From contig LS997567.1 in NCBI GenBank assembly GCA_000469685.2, positions 18,559,899 to 18,623,898 on the forward strand: a stretch of DNA of 64,000 nucleotides, read 5' to 3'. Below are positions 11,575-22,438 of this stretch, piece after piece; position 1 is the stretch's first letter; each line of letters starts with the position of its first letter. The notes beneath the pieces are model-generated. The model did no database searches. It had not been told where the DNA came from and worked only from the letters and a program-made list of their open reading frames with translations. Source of the stretch: Haemonchus contortus (lineage: Eukaryota > Nematoda > Chromadorea > Rhabditida > Trichostrongylidae). The translations under genes and the position numbers were made by a program.

Positions 11575-12275
11575 ACGCCTTTTTCTGATTTGATGGACTG
11601 GACTCGAACGCCTACTCGTGCTTTCTGGGCACCGTGCTCTATCCCCTACACTACCGAGACCCCGCTTGTCCTTGCCTCCTTAGCGGCATGTACAGTAGCG
11701 CTCAAAAGTATTCGGCCAACTTTAACTTGTCGTATCTTTTTTCCCAGTGGAGCAAATCGCATGAAATTTTGATATGTTTGACTGAAGCATATTTCACACT
11801 ATCCAACACTATTTGACTGCAATACAGCCATATCCACATACTAATGAGGAGGCATTTTTAGACTATGCTGAAAGCGAATTTGTGACGTCTGCAGTTATCC
11901 GCACCTTATTTGCGTATTTCTCCTCTTTTATGTTCGACATTAGCGCTCGTACACTTTGGACATGGCAAAAAAGAAGGAAATCCTAGAAGCACCAATGTTC
12001 CTATCTTCACTTAATTTTGATTTCAAGCTCTTTGGGAGATTTGGAACATGATCAAAATACAGGTTGATAGTGGTAAATATTCATACTACACCAATGCTAC
12101 ACATATCAAAATTTCGCTTGATTAGATCCAGTAGGGAAGGAGTTATGACTGAAAATTATAAGTGAAGAAGCATTTCGCCGGATACTTTTGAGCGCTACTG
12201 TATGTATGTCATAGCTTATAGCACTCGCACGTTCGTGTTGAGCCGGCCGACCAATATCAGCACTGAACCGTCAAG
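11575..12275 (-). repeat. tRNA-derived SINE, copy 1, split by a MITE
   Basis: On the minus strand the head carries a tRNA-like domain at about 11665-11583 with an A-box-like GGTAGTGTAGGGGATAGAGC and a B-box-like GCGTTCGAGTCC. The remainder (CATAGCTTATAGCACTCGCACG...GTTGAGCCGGCCGACC) lies beyond the MITE at 12201-12275 and aligns with 12515-12580 in copy 2. The pieces rejoin at the TA flanking the MITE. Confidence 0.65.
11693..12200. mobile_element. Tc1-type MITE, 508 bp
   Basis: TA at 11691-11692 and 12201-12202 flank inverted termini CAGTAGCGCTCAAAAGTAT (the right end matches over about 24 bases with one mismatch). No transposase is encoded. The adjacent SINE copy 2 provides an uninterrupted paralogue of the insertion site, confirming boundaries and target duplication. 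Confidence 0.88.
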
Positions 12276-12394
12276 CTGAAAGCTTAACTTGAAACTTCTT
12301 TTGAATTCATGTTGTGTTGACTGCTTTACTTCGCCGCAGTACGCGATTTCGCCGCAGTACGCGTTTGGGAACCTCACAAAACCTCACAAAAACC

Positions 12395-12600
12395 CCGATT
12401 CATGGACAAAATTTCAGTCTTAGACGGGACTCGAACCCGTCTCTTTGCTTTCTGGGCACCGTGCACTATCCATCACACTACCGAGACTCGGCTTGCCACC
12501 GCCTCCTTAATGGCCTATATGTATGCCATAGCTTATCAGCACTCACACGTACACGTGTTGAGCCGGTCGGCAAATACCAGCAAACTCTGACTTGTGACTG
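12395..12600 (-). repeat. tRNA-derived SINE, copy 2
   Basis: Minus-strand tRNA-like domain at about 12488-12414: GGTAGTGTGATGGATAGTGC (A-box region) and GACGGGTTCGAGTCCCGTC, which is a full T-arm with B box. The acceptor ends GTCTCGG and CTAAGAC pair imperfectly and no proper anticodon stem can be drawn, so this is a SINE head rather than a working tRNA gene. Confidence 0.68.
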
Positions 12601-12809
12601 GATACAACCCGGGATGTCTCCGGCATCGACTAGTAGAGAGTCTGTGGGGTTCCCTTCTTATCAGAGACCACAGAAATCCGCCGCCGACTGCATGCTCGGA
12701 ATCCTATACACTAACCAGCAATGGGGAATCCGGAGCTCTGAGTTATGTGAAAAAACGAGGATCAGGGGATTCGTTGACCCGCGCGTGAAGTAAAAAACAT
12801 AAGAAAGTG

Positions 12810-12965
12810 ACCACGCGGCCGGAATCGTCATGCAATACTGTGATGACCGTTGGGAAAGGGTGGTCACTCACTGGATTACTCGAGTCGTCAGGTGAACGCC
12901 AGGGCGACCGTCACCGCAATGGTCAGACTTCCCAACAAAGGCTTTGAATTGAATGAATGCTCAGT
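12810..12965 (+). pseudogene. RTE retrotransposon fragment, C-terminal tail
   Basis: In one frame with two stop codons the sequence reads DDRWERVVTHWI...TPGRPSPQWSDFPTKALN. This corresponds to the RTE C-terminal segment (…DRWTRAV..W.PR..KR..GRPP.RW.DFF-type), also present at 24170-24575. It is a relic of about 150 bp. Confidence 0.75.
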
Positions 12966-13339
12966 GACCGTCTTAGAGTGCGTACAGTATTGTAGACTAC
13001 GATTTCCTTTATTTGACAAATATTGACAAACGGTCTCAACAAAGCTCGGCTCAACTCGAAATAGAAGAGTATACAGTCGTGACCTTGTAGAAGTGCTTAT
13101 TCGATGTTATGCACACTAACTGCTTCTATTAAACAGTTATGATTATAAGGGAAGGAGCAATTCAATCCAGAAATCACAGTAGTCACGAGTGTGTAGACGG
13201 TAAAGTCGAGGTCTCGCCTTTCATCGATTATAACACAATTTTGAGGCTTAGTAAATTTGAAATAAAAGTAAAGGGCTTAGTAAATTCGAAATAAAAGTAA
13301 AGGTTAAAGTTTTTGGCGTTAATCAATCCCGTCTGAGGG

Positions 13340-13620
13340 ATGCGCCCCCGCACTCGACTTCCATTCAGAATCGTAGTGGCGTAATGAGTGCGTATGTGGC
13401 CTATACAATGACATGCGGTGGCCAGCCGATGTACAAGTCAGTGCTTTTATCCTCCCAGACAAGTCTGGTAAAAATTCACCGACCCCGGAGGGATGGAAGG
13501 CCTGGTTGGCCTAGGCGGGCATCGATCCGGGATCCGAACCTTTGACCGTGCGTGTGATATAGTGCGCCACTTGCCAAAACACCACCTCCGCCTTACCAGG
13601 GAAGGATCCCAAGTCGAAGT
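13340..13620 (-). repeat. tRNA-derived SINE
   Basis: Minus strand: GAGGTGGTGTTTTGGCAAGTG (A-box region, near 13590) then GGTTCGGATCCCGGATC (B-box region, near 13525), followed by a body with GGCCAACCAGGCCTTCCATC and CCAGACTTGTCTGGGAGG. The last contains the perfect hairpin CCAGACTTGTCTGG. Order and spacing of the two boxes fit a pol-III promoter of tRNA origin. Confidence 0.65.
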
Positions 13621-13775
13621 GGCCATTTGGAATGAGACCTACACTGCTGGACGTGTTTTCGGATGCTGAGTTCGAATCTGCTTTCCAAATTTGCCGAGCG
13701 TTTCTGCGAACGGAGTTATTAAGGTGGTTTCAGGGAGCTTAACATAAGAAAACTTAAATTACAGGGATGCGCCTT
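13605..13775 (+). repeat. Dispersed repeat, direct partner of 38365-38530
   Basis: About 170 bases align with 38365-38530 (AAGTCGAAGTGGCCAT, TGCAGGACGTGTTT / TGCTGGACGTGTTT, TTCCAAATTTGCCGAG, TTAAATTACA / ATAAATTACA). No termini or coding were identified. Confidence 0.7.
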
Positions 13776-13779
13776 TCTT

Positions 13780-13865
13780 CTCAACGGCGGCTTGGTGTGG
13801 TGGTAAGCATGACGCTTCATGTGCGGGAGACAAGGGTTTGGGCTTTATGGAGGACGGAATTTTTG
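13780..13865 (+). repeat. Probable SINE head with tRNA-like boxes
   Basis: GGCTTGGTGTGGTGGTAAGC resembles an A-box region and GACAAGGGTTTGGGCTTTAT a decayed B box about 45 bases on. No tail is defined. Confidence 0.4.
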
Positions 13866-14212
13866 CATTATATAGAACTCTATATAGTTATAGAATTGAC
13901 TCTACTTGTACTACCTTAATTTGCTCGCAACTGCTATTGCTTCAGTTTTTACTCGTTCGAAAACACATTTTTGACTTGTTTGATTTGCCCTCCAGCCCGC
14001 TCCTCATGTTATAAGAGCAGCAGCGCACATTGCTCGCGAACGATGTCGTTTCAACGTTTTCCAAGCGTCGTGCACAATGGTGAACCCGAAACCCTACGGG
14101 TCCCCAGTCGGGTGCGAACATGAGATGTTCTGCGTGAACTTGTGAACATTGTGGCCAACTACGTGATAGCAGCTCAGAGATGAGGTAACAGTCAGATATG
14201 GTACTTATTATG

Positions 14213-14313
14213 CATTATGCGAGCTTGTACTGAGTTTGGTGAGCAAATCATGTCGTAATATGATATATTACGACATGATTTGCTCACCAAACTCAGTACA
14301 AGCTCGCATAATG
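14213..14313. repeat. Perfect palindrome, 49-bp arms, 3-nt loop
   Basis: Positions 14213-14261 are the exact reverse complement of 14265-14313; the loop is 14262-14264. No mismatch is present, so it is very recent (or an assembly artefact). No target duplication or transposon terminus is visible. Confidence 0.95.
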
Positions 14314-14581
14314 TTGGAAACACAAAACACAGATACATTATTACTATTACGGTGCGGACTGATTGCTTTTGATGTTGCCAACGACCTTGCAGTTTTTAGA
14401 GCCAATCTCAAGAACGAACCATCACAGCATTCCAGCCAATTGAAGAACACACCTCCGTATCTTTTAATTTTGTTACTGTATGTATATGATCACAAAGCTT
14501 GTATCTTTCCTTACGGGCCTCCTTGTTCCCATTCAGCCTTTTACCGACGTTTCTTAACACACTGAATTTTATTTAATATAC

Positions 14582-15840
14582 TTAAAGCATAATTTCCTTG
14601 ATAATGTTGAATATGAATGCCGTACAAAATATCTTTGAGTTAAACGCACTCATGCGGCTCAAGAAAATGTGGTCTTCACTCCCAGAGGGTAAAAGTCCAG
14701 TATGGTTCTCAAAAAAAAGAGCAATGACACCTGAAGTTTTCTTGTGGTGACTATTCCTTGAAAAACCAAAATATTTGTAAAATAACACGATGATCAGTGC
14801 GTCGCGACTTTTCTAGCATACCTATAATCGAGGCTTACATAATGTAACTAAAACCATCATCATAAACGGAGAGCTACAGTGGAAAGGATTTTAAAAGAGA
14901 AAATTGCTGTGATAGCGTGTTTGAAAAGGGATTTCTTCGACTCGATGTTACCTGGCATTAGGCGCGCTCTTATGTGGCTGTAGCGGAGGCCATGAGTCAA
15001 TAGGAGTCGATATTGAGAGGTTTACCATTATTAAAGTAATTACCAAGATAGCCTAAGGGCGCTGTTGGGTAGAAAACCAGTCAAGACAGAGTATAATATG
15101 GTAATAAGGTCCCCCCAAAATCGGCTTAGCCGACGCACACAATCACCGAGTTGTTGAGCGTGGTAAAAGCTGTAGAGGTTGCACCATTCGCAACACCTCG
15201 CACGCAGACGGTGTATTCCAGCCATCTGTATGCAATGGCATGCGTGTTCCGACAGCTCGTCTAAATATCCCTTCGATATTTCGTACTGCAACTTTTTTTC
15301 GTAATATTCTCGTCCAACTTCTAATTTTGTTAATTTTTGAAGCCTTACATTCCCGGAATACGCCGATTTTCGCGTTTTCTTCGCCAATTTTGCGCTATTC
15401 TGGACTATAACTTCCATCACTCGTCTTAAATTAGACGACCCTGAATCATCATGAACACTGCCTTCAGTTAGAAAGCGATCCAGTCATCTACCACCAAACT
15501 TTTACATAGTTTCATGACGAATTAGAGCGATTAGTCTAAAGCAATATGTGCTATGTATGAATGTTTTATCATGTTTTACAGAATTCGCTTTAATTGCATG
15601 TCCAGGTGACATTCATTGGACAGGCAACCTCAATAAATCATCCAGATTTTTTAGCTCATCAAAAAAAAAACTCACCGGGCAATTTCGCTAATGCTGATCT
15701 CAACTGGAAGCGGAATCGCGAAATGACCAAAATTTCAGAATATGGTGATCTGAGACAACATTTCTAGTTGGAATTATTTGAAACCTGTCATGAAGGGTAT
15801 CAAAACTGTTGCAATCCAATCATCTCCAATTTGATGTAAA
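14582..15840. other. No recognised gene; 126-codon minus-strand frame
   Basis: A minus-strand frame at 15420-15040 (126 codons) contains ACHCIQMAGIHRLRARCCEW, cysteine and arginine rich, with no domain I can name and no convincing splice sites. The rest of the stretch shows nothing I can support. Confidence 0.25.
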
Positions 15841-15859
15841 TCCTACTTAGTATATAATC

Positions 15860-16143
15860 GGCTGTGTGTGTGTGCGTATGTGTGTATGTGTGTGTATGTG
15901 TATGTGTGTATGTGTGTATGTGTATGTGTGTATGTGTGTGTATGTGTGTATGTGTGTATGTGTGTGTGTGTATGTGTGTATGTGTAGGCATGTGTGTATG
16001 TGTGTATGTGTGTATGTGTGTGTGTGTATGTGTGTATGTGTAGGCATGTGTGTATGTGTGTATGTGTATGCATGTGTGTGTATGTGTATGCATGTGTGTA
16101 TGTGTATGTATATGTGTATGTATATGTGTATGTATGTGTATGA

Positions 16144-16221
<78 letters not shown>

Positions 16222-16384
16222 TTGTGTGTTTGTGTGTGTTTGTGTGTGTTTGTGTGTGTGTTTGTGTGTGGGTTTGTGTGTGGGTTTGTGTGTGTGTGTA
16301 TGTGTATGTGTATGCATGTGTGTGTATGTGTATGCATGTGTGTATGTGTATGTATGTGTATGTGTATGTGTATGTGTATGTTTA

Positions 16385-16463
<79 letters not shown>

Positions 16464-16540
16464 GTGTGGTGTGTGTGTGTGTGTGTTGTGTGTGTGTGTG
16501 TGTGTGTGTGTGTTGTGTGTGTGTGTGTGTGTGTGTGTGA
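15860..16540. repeat. TG / TATG / TATGTA microsatellite, about 680 bp
   Basis: Mixed TGTG, TATGTG and TATA runs with periodic GCATG interruptions. It makes long spurious frames of C/V/M/Y or H/T/I in all phases; none is a gene. Confidence 0.97.
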
Positions 16541-16544
16541 CCGG

Positions 16545-16960
16545 AAATTCATAACTCCTGTCCCCGTGGACCGAAAGCGTTCAAATTTGGTAGGAGAACG
16601 GGCGGCAAGATAGGAACACTAACGGTGAGTGGCAGGACCAGACTCCGCCCACTGTGGGCGGGGTTTGTGCAGAAATTCACAACTCAAGTCCCCGTGATCC
16701 TGGAGCACCCAAACTTGGTAGGAGTACGTTCGGCAGGATAGGAACACTAATGGTGGGTGGCAGGACCAGATCCAGACCAGACCAGAGTGGATCCGCCCAC
16801 AATGCTCGGAGTTTAAGCGAAAATTTATAACTTCTGTCCCCGTGGACCTAGAACGTTCGAATTTGGTAGGAGTTTTGGGAACAGGATAGGAACACTCACT
16901 GTAGGTGGCAGGACCAGACCCCGCCCATAGGGGTTTGCGCAAAAATTGACACTTTGGTCA
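16545..16960 (+). repeat. Tandem units of about 140 bp inside the Helitron
   Basis: Three units begin with AAATTCATAACTCCTGT or a variant and contain CCCCGTGGACC, TTCAAATTTGGTAGGAG, GATAGGAACACT and GGTGGCAGGACCAGA. They are the reverse orientation of the units at 814-1165, but in the same orientation relative to the Helitron 5' end. Confidence 0.8.
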
Positions 16961-17259
16961 TAGGGCGTTCAAAGTATTGCACGGAGGTACGCTTTCTCGG
17001 CTCATCTATCCTTTTTTCTCTGAATAATCGCCTTTGTGACATTATACGATGTTCTTACCGGACACAGCGAAGACGGCTTACAGAAGAAATCGCTCCCAAT
17101 TCGAAGCTAATACTGAGGGTGTAGAGCTTCCAAGGAAAAAGGAGCATCCGAAGAGTTACTTACGCATAGCGAATTTCTTACAGGAAGGAGGCACCCGGCG
17201 AAGCCGGGCGTCACCATAAGAAAGAGGGAAGCCCGGCGTTAGCCGGGCGGCCCAACTGG

Positions 17260-17432
17260 TACAAAGTATATGTACAATCGACACTTGCTCACGAAACAAC
17301 TACATAATTTCGAGCGTACTCCAGCGAACCTGCAGCTCCATAGCATTTTTAGTTGTAAAGGCGTATTAACACAAATGAGTGATGCGGAATTCTTCTCACC
17401 GCGTCTTGTACGTAAAGTCGATGACTCCAACC
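17260..17432 (+). other. Open frame abutting the Helitron 3' end
   Basis: A frame with ATG at 17270 runs 54 codons to TGA at about 17432 (contains HNFERTPANLQLHSIF and FFSPRLVRKVDDSNR). If the Helitron is removed at its A/T junction, the frame stays open upstream into 15794-15840. It could be an exon split by the Helitron; no clear splice sites support it and the peptide is not recognised. Confidence 0.2.
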
Positions 17433-17759
17433 GATATTGATCTTGGGCTTCGCAGAAGTAAAAAAAAACTTCAGAAAATCATCAAAAAGGGGGATGGACG
17501 AGAATGAAGCCAGAAGAATGAAAAGTGGGGAGGAGTGGGCATTCGAACGAGCTCATGTGTCTCATTGCGTGCGTGTGGGTCCTGGTGCAAATAGCTGACT
17601 GCGATAGCAAAAATTCATTATTAAGCATATGTAAACAAAAAACACTAGCAACAGCTAAAATAGCTCACCTATTCAGCCTCTTGGGGTAGGAAATTAAATA
17701 AGGGATTGCGACAGCAGAGAGAACAACAGAGGAAAAAAGAATGAGAGAAAAACATCGCC

Positions 17760-17945
17760 TCACCACTCGGCGATTAGCTGATTGTGTGTGGGCTTAGAAG
17801 GAATACTTGCAATCTGTATCGCTTCGACACTCGTCTGACGTGACATCGATCGAGGGTCGGGATGGTCGCGTGAGCCGGGAACTGGGCTTCCACCATGCCC
17901 TAACCGTCGAGTTTTTTGGCGCGAGAGGGTCCTTTGTATCATCCT
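17760..17945 (-). CDS. Candidate internal exon, unknown gene
   Basis: A locally GC-rich minus-strand block lies between a possible acceptor (GGCCCCTCAG just before 17944) and a donor (GCCGAGTG/gtgagg near 17765). One frame is open throughout, about 59 codons, rich in Ser, Arg and Pro with an RQTSVEAIQIASIPSKP stretch typical of a linker region. A second frame is also open and slightly longer (17794-18105). No protein family recognised. Confidence 0.27.
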   Translation of the reverse strand, partial: RMIQRTLSRQKTRRLGHGGSPVPGSRDHPDPRSMSRQTSVEAIQIASIPSKPTHNQLIAEW

Positions 17946-18889
17946 GAGGGGCCACTAATATTCCTAGAGGAAAAACACAGTAACCATTTTTATCGTGAAC
18001 CATGCTTTTATAATAAGTTCGATTGTCACAAATATTAAATGTGAGCTCAGTAGCAGTTTTTGCGTGTGTATAAACTTGTACCTGTTTATGAACCAATAAT
18101 TCCAATCAAAATCGATTTGCACCTCGCTTTACAGTGATTCTACAAATTCAGATTTCACAGAAGCAGGGTATGTATCCCATTTTAATCGCTAGGCAGATAA
18201 ACCTATGACTGCGAGCAGTTTTGTGTTGTATTCTAAAACCGGAAAAAATACCGTCCGCTCGTTTCCCCTCTTAACTTAGTTTCCATTCTCGTCTCCTCTA
18301 CATTAAAATCGATAATTGGTTTCAGTATTCGGCTTCCTACTTGGAATTAACACAGAAAAGACTTGTGCTCATTGCCCACTTCCAGACCTTAGCAAGCAAA
18401 CTCGATAAATCGTTTCATGAGCGGTTTGATTCCGCTAATCCACAGCATTTCGGTATTAATGCTGCACTCAACCAATGGTGGTGTACATGGCGTCCATCCA
18501 GTCGCATATGCAGAAATCGATTGCTTTCATTTTCACTCTTGTCCAATGGCACAATTGCGCTCAAAAATACTCGGAAAATTAACCCATATTGTGCCTGCTT
18601 GCTTTAGTCTTTCCGAGATATGAATATTCTCCTATGAAATTGACAAACCTAAGACATTCTCTCTACTAGAAGACACTCGAATCCCTACACAAGAGTGCTA
18701 CAAGGATTACCCTGATCTGAGTCGCCGAAACCTTAGATCGACCACCTAGAAATTGACGCCTGCACCATCCCCTTCCCGACCTCGCTCGCAATCACAAAAT
18801 TCGCAGAGGTCGAGAGAGGGCGCGAGATTACTGGTTTCAGCCACACACCCTTCACTCCCGTTACCTTGTGGGTTCTTAGCTGTAGTCAA

Positions 18890-19380
18890 TACTCCTAAAG
18901 TGCTTTCGTAAAGTAGTCTTCCTTTCTAGTGCTAAGATGGGTACTGGAATTGTGAATTCGTTATCATCATGACAGAGAATTCGATGCGTTCCCACTAGTA
19001 TTTGAGTGCGAAATTCTCTCAGCTTCTCCAGGTGTTCCTTAATTCATGTAGTGAGAGGACGCCCGCTTAATCGATATACGCAGCACCGCAGGCCTGGCAC
19101 TGGATTTCGTAGATGATTCCCACTCTCATGCAGTCACCCCGTTGATTGGAATGCCACACAATGTAATCTGGGTGCCACGCAATGTATCGTAGGGGCGATT
19201 GCGGACCAGTTGCCGACAGAAGTTTCACGGGGTATTTCCACAACCAAGTCTTCCAGTAGATCACATCTAGTCAAACTTGTTAGATTCGCTCTTCTCATTC
19301 CTTCGAAAATTACGGTGAGCAAAATGCCACTTCGTTGACAGGTGATCATTCACGATTCCTACAAGGTCGGAAATGCCCCT
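18890..19380 (-). pseudogene. Penelope-like element C-terminus with GIY-YIG endonuclease
   Basis: Minus strand, from about 19210: NQRGDCMRVGIIYEIQCQAC, then GAAYID, then after a stop and a frame change KEHLEKLREF, a segment with GTHR and CHDDNEF, and ILALERKTTLRKHF to a stop near 18895. The GxxYEIxCxxC...YI start and the basic xEH element match the cysteine-bearing GIY-YIG domain at the end of endonuclease-positive Penelope-like elements. The reverse transcriptase is absent; frameshifts and a nonsense codon mark a relic. Confidence 0.6.
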
Positions 19381-19399
19381 TCCTCCCCCCCCCCCCCAC

Positions 19400-22039
19400 A
19401 CTGGGCTTTCCCTGGCAGTCAGTAATCCATTAACCAACGCAACCCTTCAAGCCATGTCCAGCGATAAGAAATATCTATAAAGAGATTGCTCGCGAAGTGG
19501 GCTATCGTTCAGAATGAAAAACTTTCTAACGTCTCTTCTGCTTGACGTCGGCGCAAACAGATAATGACACACGCTCCATATGAACATGATTTTACATATA
19601 ATTTCTTGGATGATCTAACCAGTTCAAACAGGTGTATATCAAACAAGAGGGTGTTTCTTGAGGGGTATTAGAAGAATATCGAGAACCGTCTTAACTGTGC
19701 TCTTCAAACAACTCTTAGCTCAATCTCATGGCGTATAGTGGTTGTCAAAATGTGTATCACGGTAAGATGATCTATGTATTATCAAACATATATTTATTCT
19801 GTGAAGGCAGAGCGCGAGATCCCTTTCACCTCTGTATACAATATTAGAGGCAGATTACATCATGAGTATAAGCGGAGAGGAGACACGACATTAAAATCAA
19901 ATAAAACACTTTTGCGAAAAACTGTAAACCTAAACGAATTAAGTATCAAAGAAAGTCCTGCTTTCACCTCTATGCTTATGGCATGTTTTCGCTTTGAGAA
20001 ACTTCCTGCAACAGTGATTATCTGAAGGCTTCGAAAACGACAAAGGTACAAAAGTGACACCTGAAGTACTCTTGAGGCTATACGTCGAAAGCATAAGTGA
20101 AAGTTTATCGAAATTGCGCAACTGAGCCTCAAACAGTAGCCCGCATGAGAGAAAAGACTAGTTGGTTGCAGGGAAGCACTTAAGCTACAGTGAGAGGAGA
20201 ATGACTAACTATTCACGGAGAACATGTGAAATCCAAATTTGAACATTTTCCAAAGTGAAGTTACCGTTACGAAGGCCTCTCTGAGGGCAATAGAGGTTGA
20301 CCTTATAGCAAAAGAACAAACTTTAACACATTCAGAAACGTTGATACTACACTTAATTATTTTTTCATACGAAACGACATGTGATAGATTCTCGTTCTTG
20401 GAACTTTGCTTCATTTCTTTGGTGAATAGACCATAAAACAATTATTTCCTTCGAGCGGTTCAGCAGAGGTGGGTTTGCGAAAAATTACGTGACGATCCGA
20501 TGGAAACGATATCCTCTTATATTTTTATGGTTCAGAAAAAAAAACGCTTTTTTCGAACCAATCATCTGAATCAAAAAACAGCAACTATCATCGTAACTGT
20601 AGGCAATGTTAGAGTTCGAGATTTTGGATATTTTTCCATATGTTTAGGTAATCTGCAAGAATCCTATTCAACCAAACTCGACAATTTCGGACTGCCTCCA
20701 CAGTTTTTTCTGGAGAAAACTCTGGATGTTGGGAACCGAGAATTTCCAGCTGAAAAAAACCCATGTGAGAAAATGAACTACCTCAGCGTCATTTATTTAA
20801 AATACTGCAACAGAAACAAACCTTATCCTCGCATTTTTTCAATAAGTGATACTTCATATGGAAACAGCTATGGTAGAGCTGCGACAAATTTGAACACGAT
20901 TGACAAACAAGAAACTCCTAAAGGTAGAAACGTAACAGTTGACGCTTCTAAATATGACGACATGAATTGAGCTACTTCCCGCTCTCGCTTAGTAAGCACC
21001 TACCACTGCCGGCAATGGGCTGCAGTCCGATAAAGGTCTTTCCATTGTCTCTAGAGTTTCGCTGTCGTACGAGTCGAGCGCGTACAATTGGATGATTCGT
21101 TCGACAGGTCGTAAAGCACAACACTGGAAAGATTGTTTTTGGGAAATTCATCAACGTATGTCTCGGATCCTTTCATCCCAGGAATTCCAGGAAAGCAACA
21201 GTCTCTCTCGAAAAAGGTATTTTTTCGATTCGACTCCATTTTAACTTAATGTAATATCAATGTACAACATACTGAGCAAAATCACTATCAACAATTCGTT
21301 GAAAACAACTATGCGGGGAAAGGTCCCCTCGTCTTCAATTACTGCGTTTTTGAGCTGAAAAAGAAAGTGAGGTCATTTCTGAGATCGTCTGGGAATAGCA
21401 AGTAGGCTATTAAGGGACAATGGGATAGATGGGGGATATATGGAGGGTGTAGTCAATTTTCTTAGCCTGGTCTTAGGATCCGTCGTTGTCTTCCGAGACA
21501 GCTGGTTTGCAGTGCTTTGGAACAGGTACACATTGTAGAATCTCGGAGAGTTAGCTGGAGCCTTCCACTAAACTTCGTGGCTGACTACAGAAGGCTCGCT
21601 CGTAACTGTTGCGTTGCGCGGTAGAGATTTCTGTGGTATACTCCGCAAGCGCTCTACTAGACGCACAGCATGGGCTTCTCACTGGACAGATCTGAGCTCA
21701 CTGCTGGTTTGGTCTCTTCTGCTGAATTCAGCTACTGATGTCTCCACCTGTCATCAACGAAAAAGCACCTTTTCTGATTTTCAGTGATAACGGTGCCAAA
21801 CTAGTCGGTTCCGCTGGAGAGGGGCGAAGTTGTAGACCGTACACCGGGCGCGTTCTCTTCTTCGTGCTCATTCGATTGCGTGTCGGCTCTGTGATCGATG
21901 CGAATTCATGCAAAACGATTCCCGCTCTTAGCAATCACATTCGGCTCCCCCCACGATTCTGTGAACAGAGATCTTCGCTCCCTCTAAATAGTCTTGAAAT
22001 TCGATCAATGAATCCCTCATGAATTGACCACGGTAGTTT
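19400..22039. other. No recognised gene; one 156-codon frame and a weak integrase-like trace
   Basis: The plus frame 20500-20970 is open for 156 codons from an ATG. It has no recognisable domain and lies in AT-rich DNA, so I treat it as hypothetical at best. Near 21772-21800 the peptide FSDNGAKLVG recalls the DNG motif of some retroelement integrases, but nothing around it supports that. Confidence 0.25.
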
Positions 22040-22438
22040 TCAGAAACATTGTATCTTCTCGTTTTGAAAATGAAATGTGTAATACCAATAATAATGTAAT
22101 GGCCTTTTCAATCCAATAGATCAACATTAGTTCATCTGAGAATAGCAGTGAGGCCAGCAGCCAACAGGCACTGACATTATAGTCTTTCGTGCATTGCCGG
22201 ACGCCTCAAAAAATTGGATTCTTCTACGAAAGCAAGATGAACGTTGAATGGGGGAGGTAATTCAGGTACAAAGCAAGTTCTGCGCACTTTCTTTGCACCT
22301 CCGCTGACTGCCTGTTGGCTACTGGCCTCACTGCTATTCTCAGATAAACTAATGTTGATCTATTGGATCGAAAAGGCCATTACATTATTATTGGTATTAC
22401 ACATTTCATTTTCAAAATGAGAAGATAAAATGTTTCTG
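22040..22438. mobile_element. Foldback MITE, arms about 130 bp
   Basis: Left arm 22040-22171 and right arm 22308-22438 are inverted copies (CAGAAACATT... to ...GCCAACAGGCA and back), a few mismatches apart, around a unique 136-bp centre. No coding. Target duplication not clear, so superfamily is not assigned. Confidence 0.8.

Larger units (their letters stand above)
15841..17259 (+). mobile_element. Complete non-autonomous Helitron, 1419 bp
   Basis: Host A at 15840 precedes TCCTACTTAGTATATAATCG; the 3' end is a hairpin GCCCGGC-GTTA-GCCGGGC (17231-17248), 11 bases, then CTGG at 17256-17259 followed by host T at 17260. The 5' TC, subterminal hairpin, CTRR end and A/T target are the full Helitron signature. 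Inside are a 680-bp TG/TATG microsatellite and three related ~140-bp units; there is no Rep/helicase. A second imperfect hairpin (CCCGGCGAAGCCGGG) sits near 17199. Confidence 0.85.

Noticed and set aside
12414..12488. tRNA gene on the minus strand
   Set aside because: Good T arm and B box but no proper anticodon stem; a second related copy exists at 11583-11665, so it is a SINE head.
12314..12793. 159-codon plus frame
   Set aside because: Runs across the antisense of a SINE head and unrelated flank; no domain.
14236..14565. 109-codon plus frame
   Set aside because: Starts inside the perfect palindrome and has no motif; a mirrored shadow exists on the other strand.
15800..16613. Open frames of up to 224 codons on both strands
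   Set aside because: Pure translations of TG/TATG microsatellite (C/V/M/Y or H/T/I only).
20500..20970. 156-codon plus frame as a real gene
   Set aside because: No domain, AT-rich codons, no splice or neighbour support; noted only as hypothetical within the 19.4-22.0 kb entry.
21738..22022. BEL/Pao-type integrase
   Set aside because: Only one short motif (FSDNGAK) matches and the rest of the frame does not; chance is more likely.
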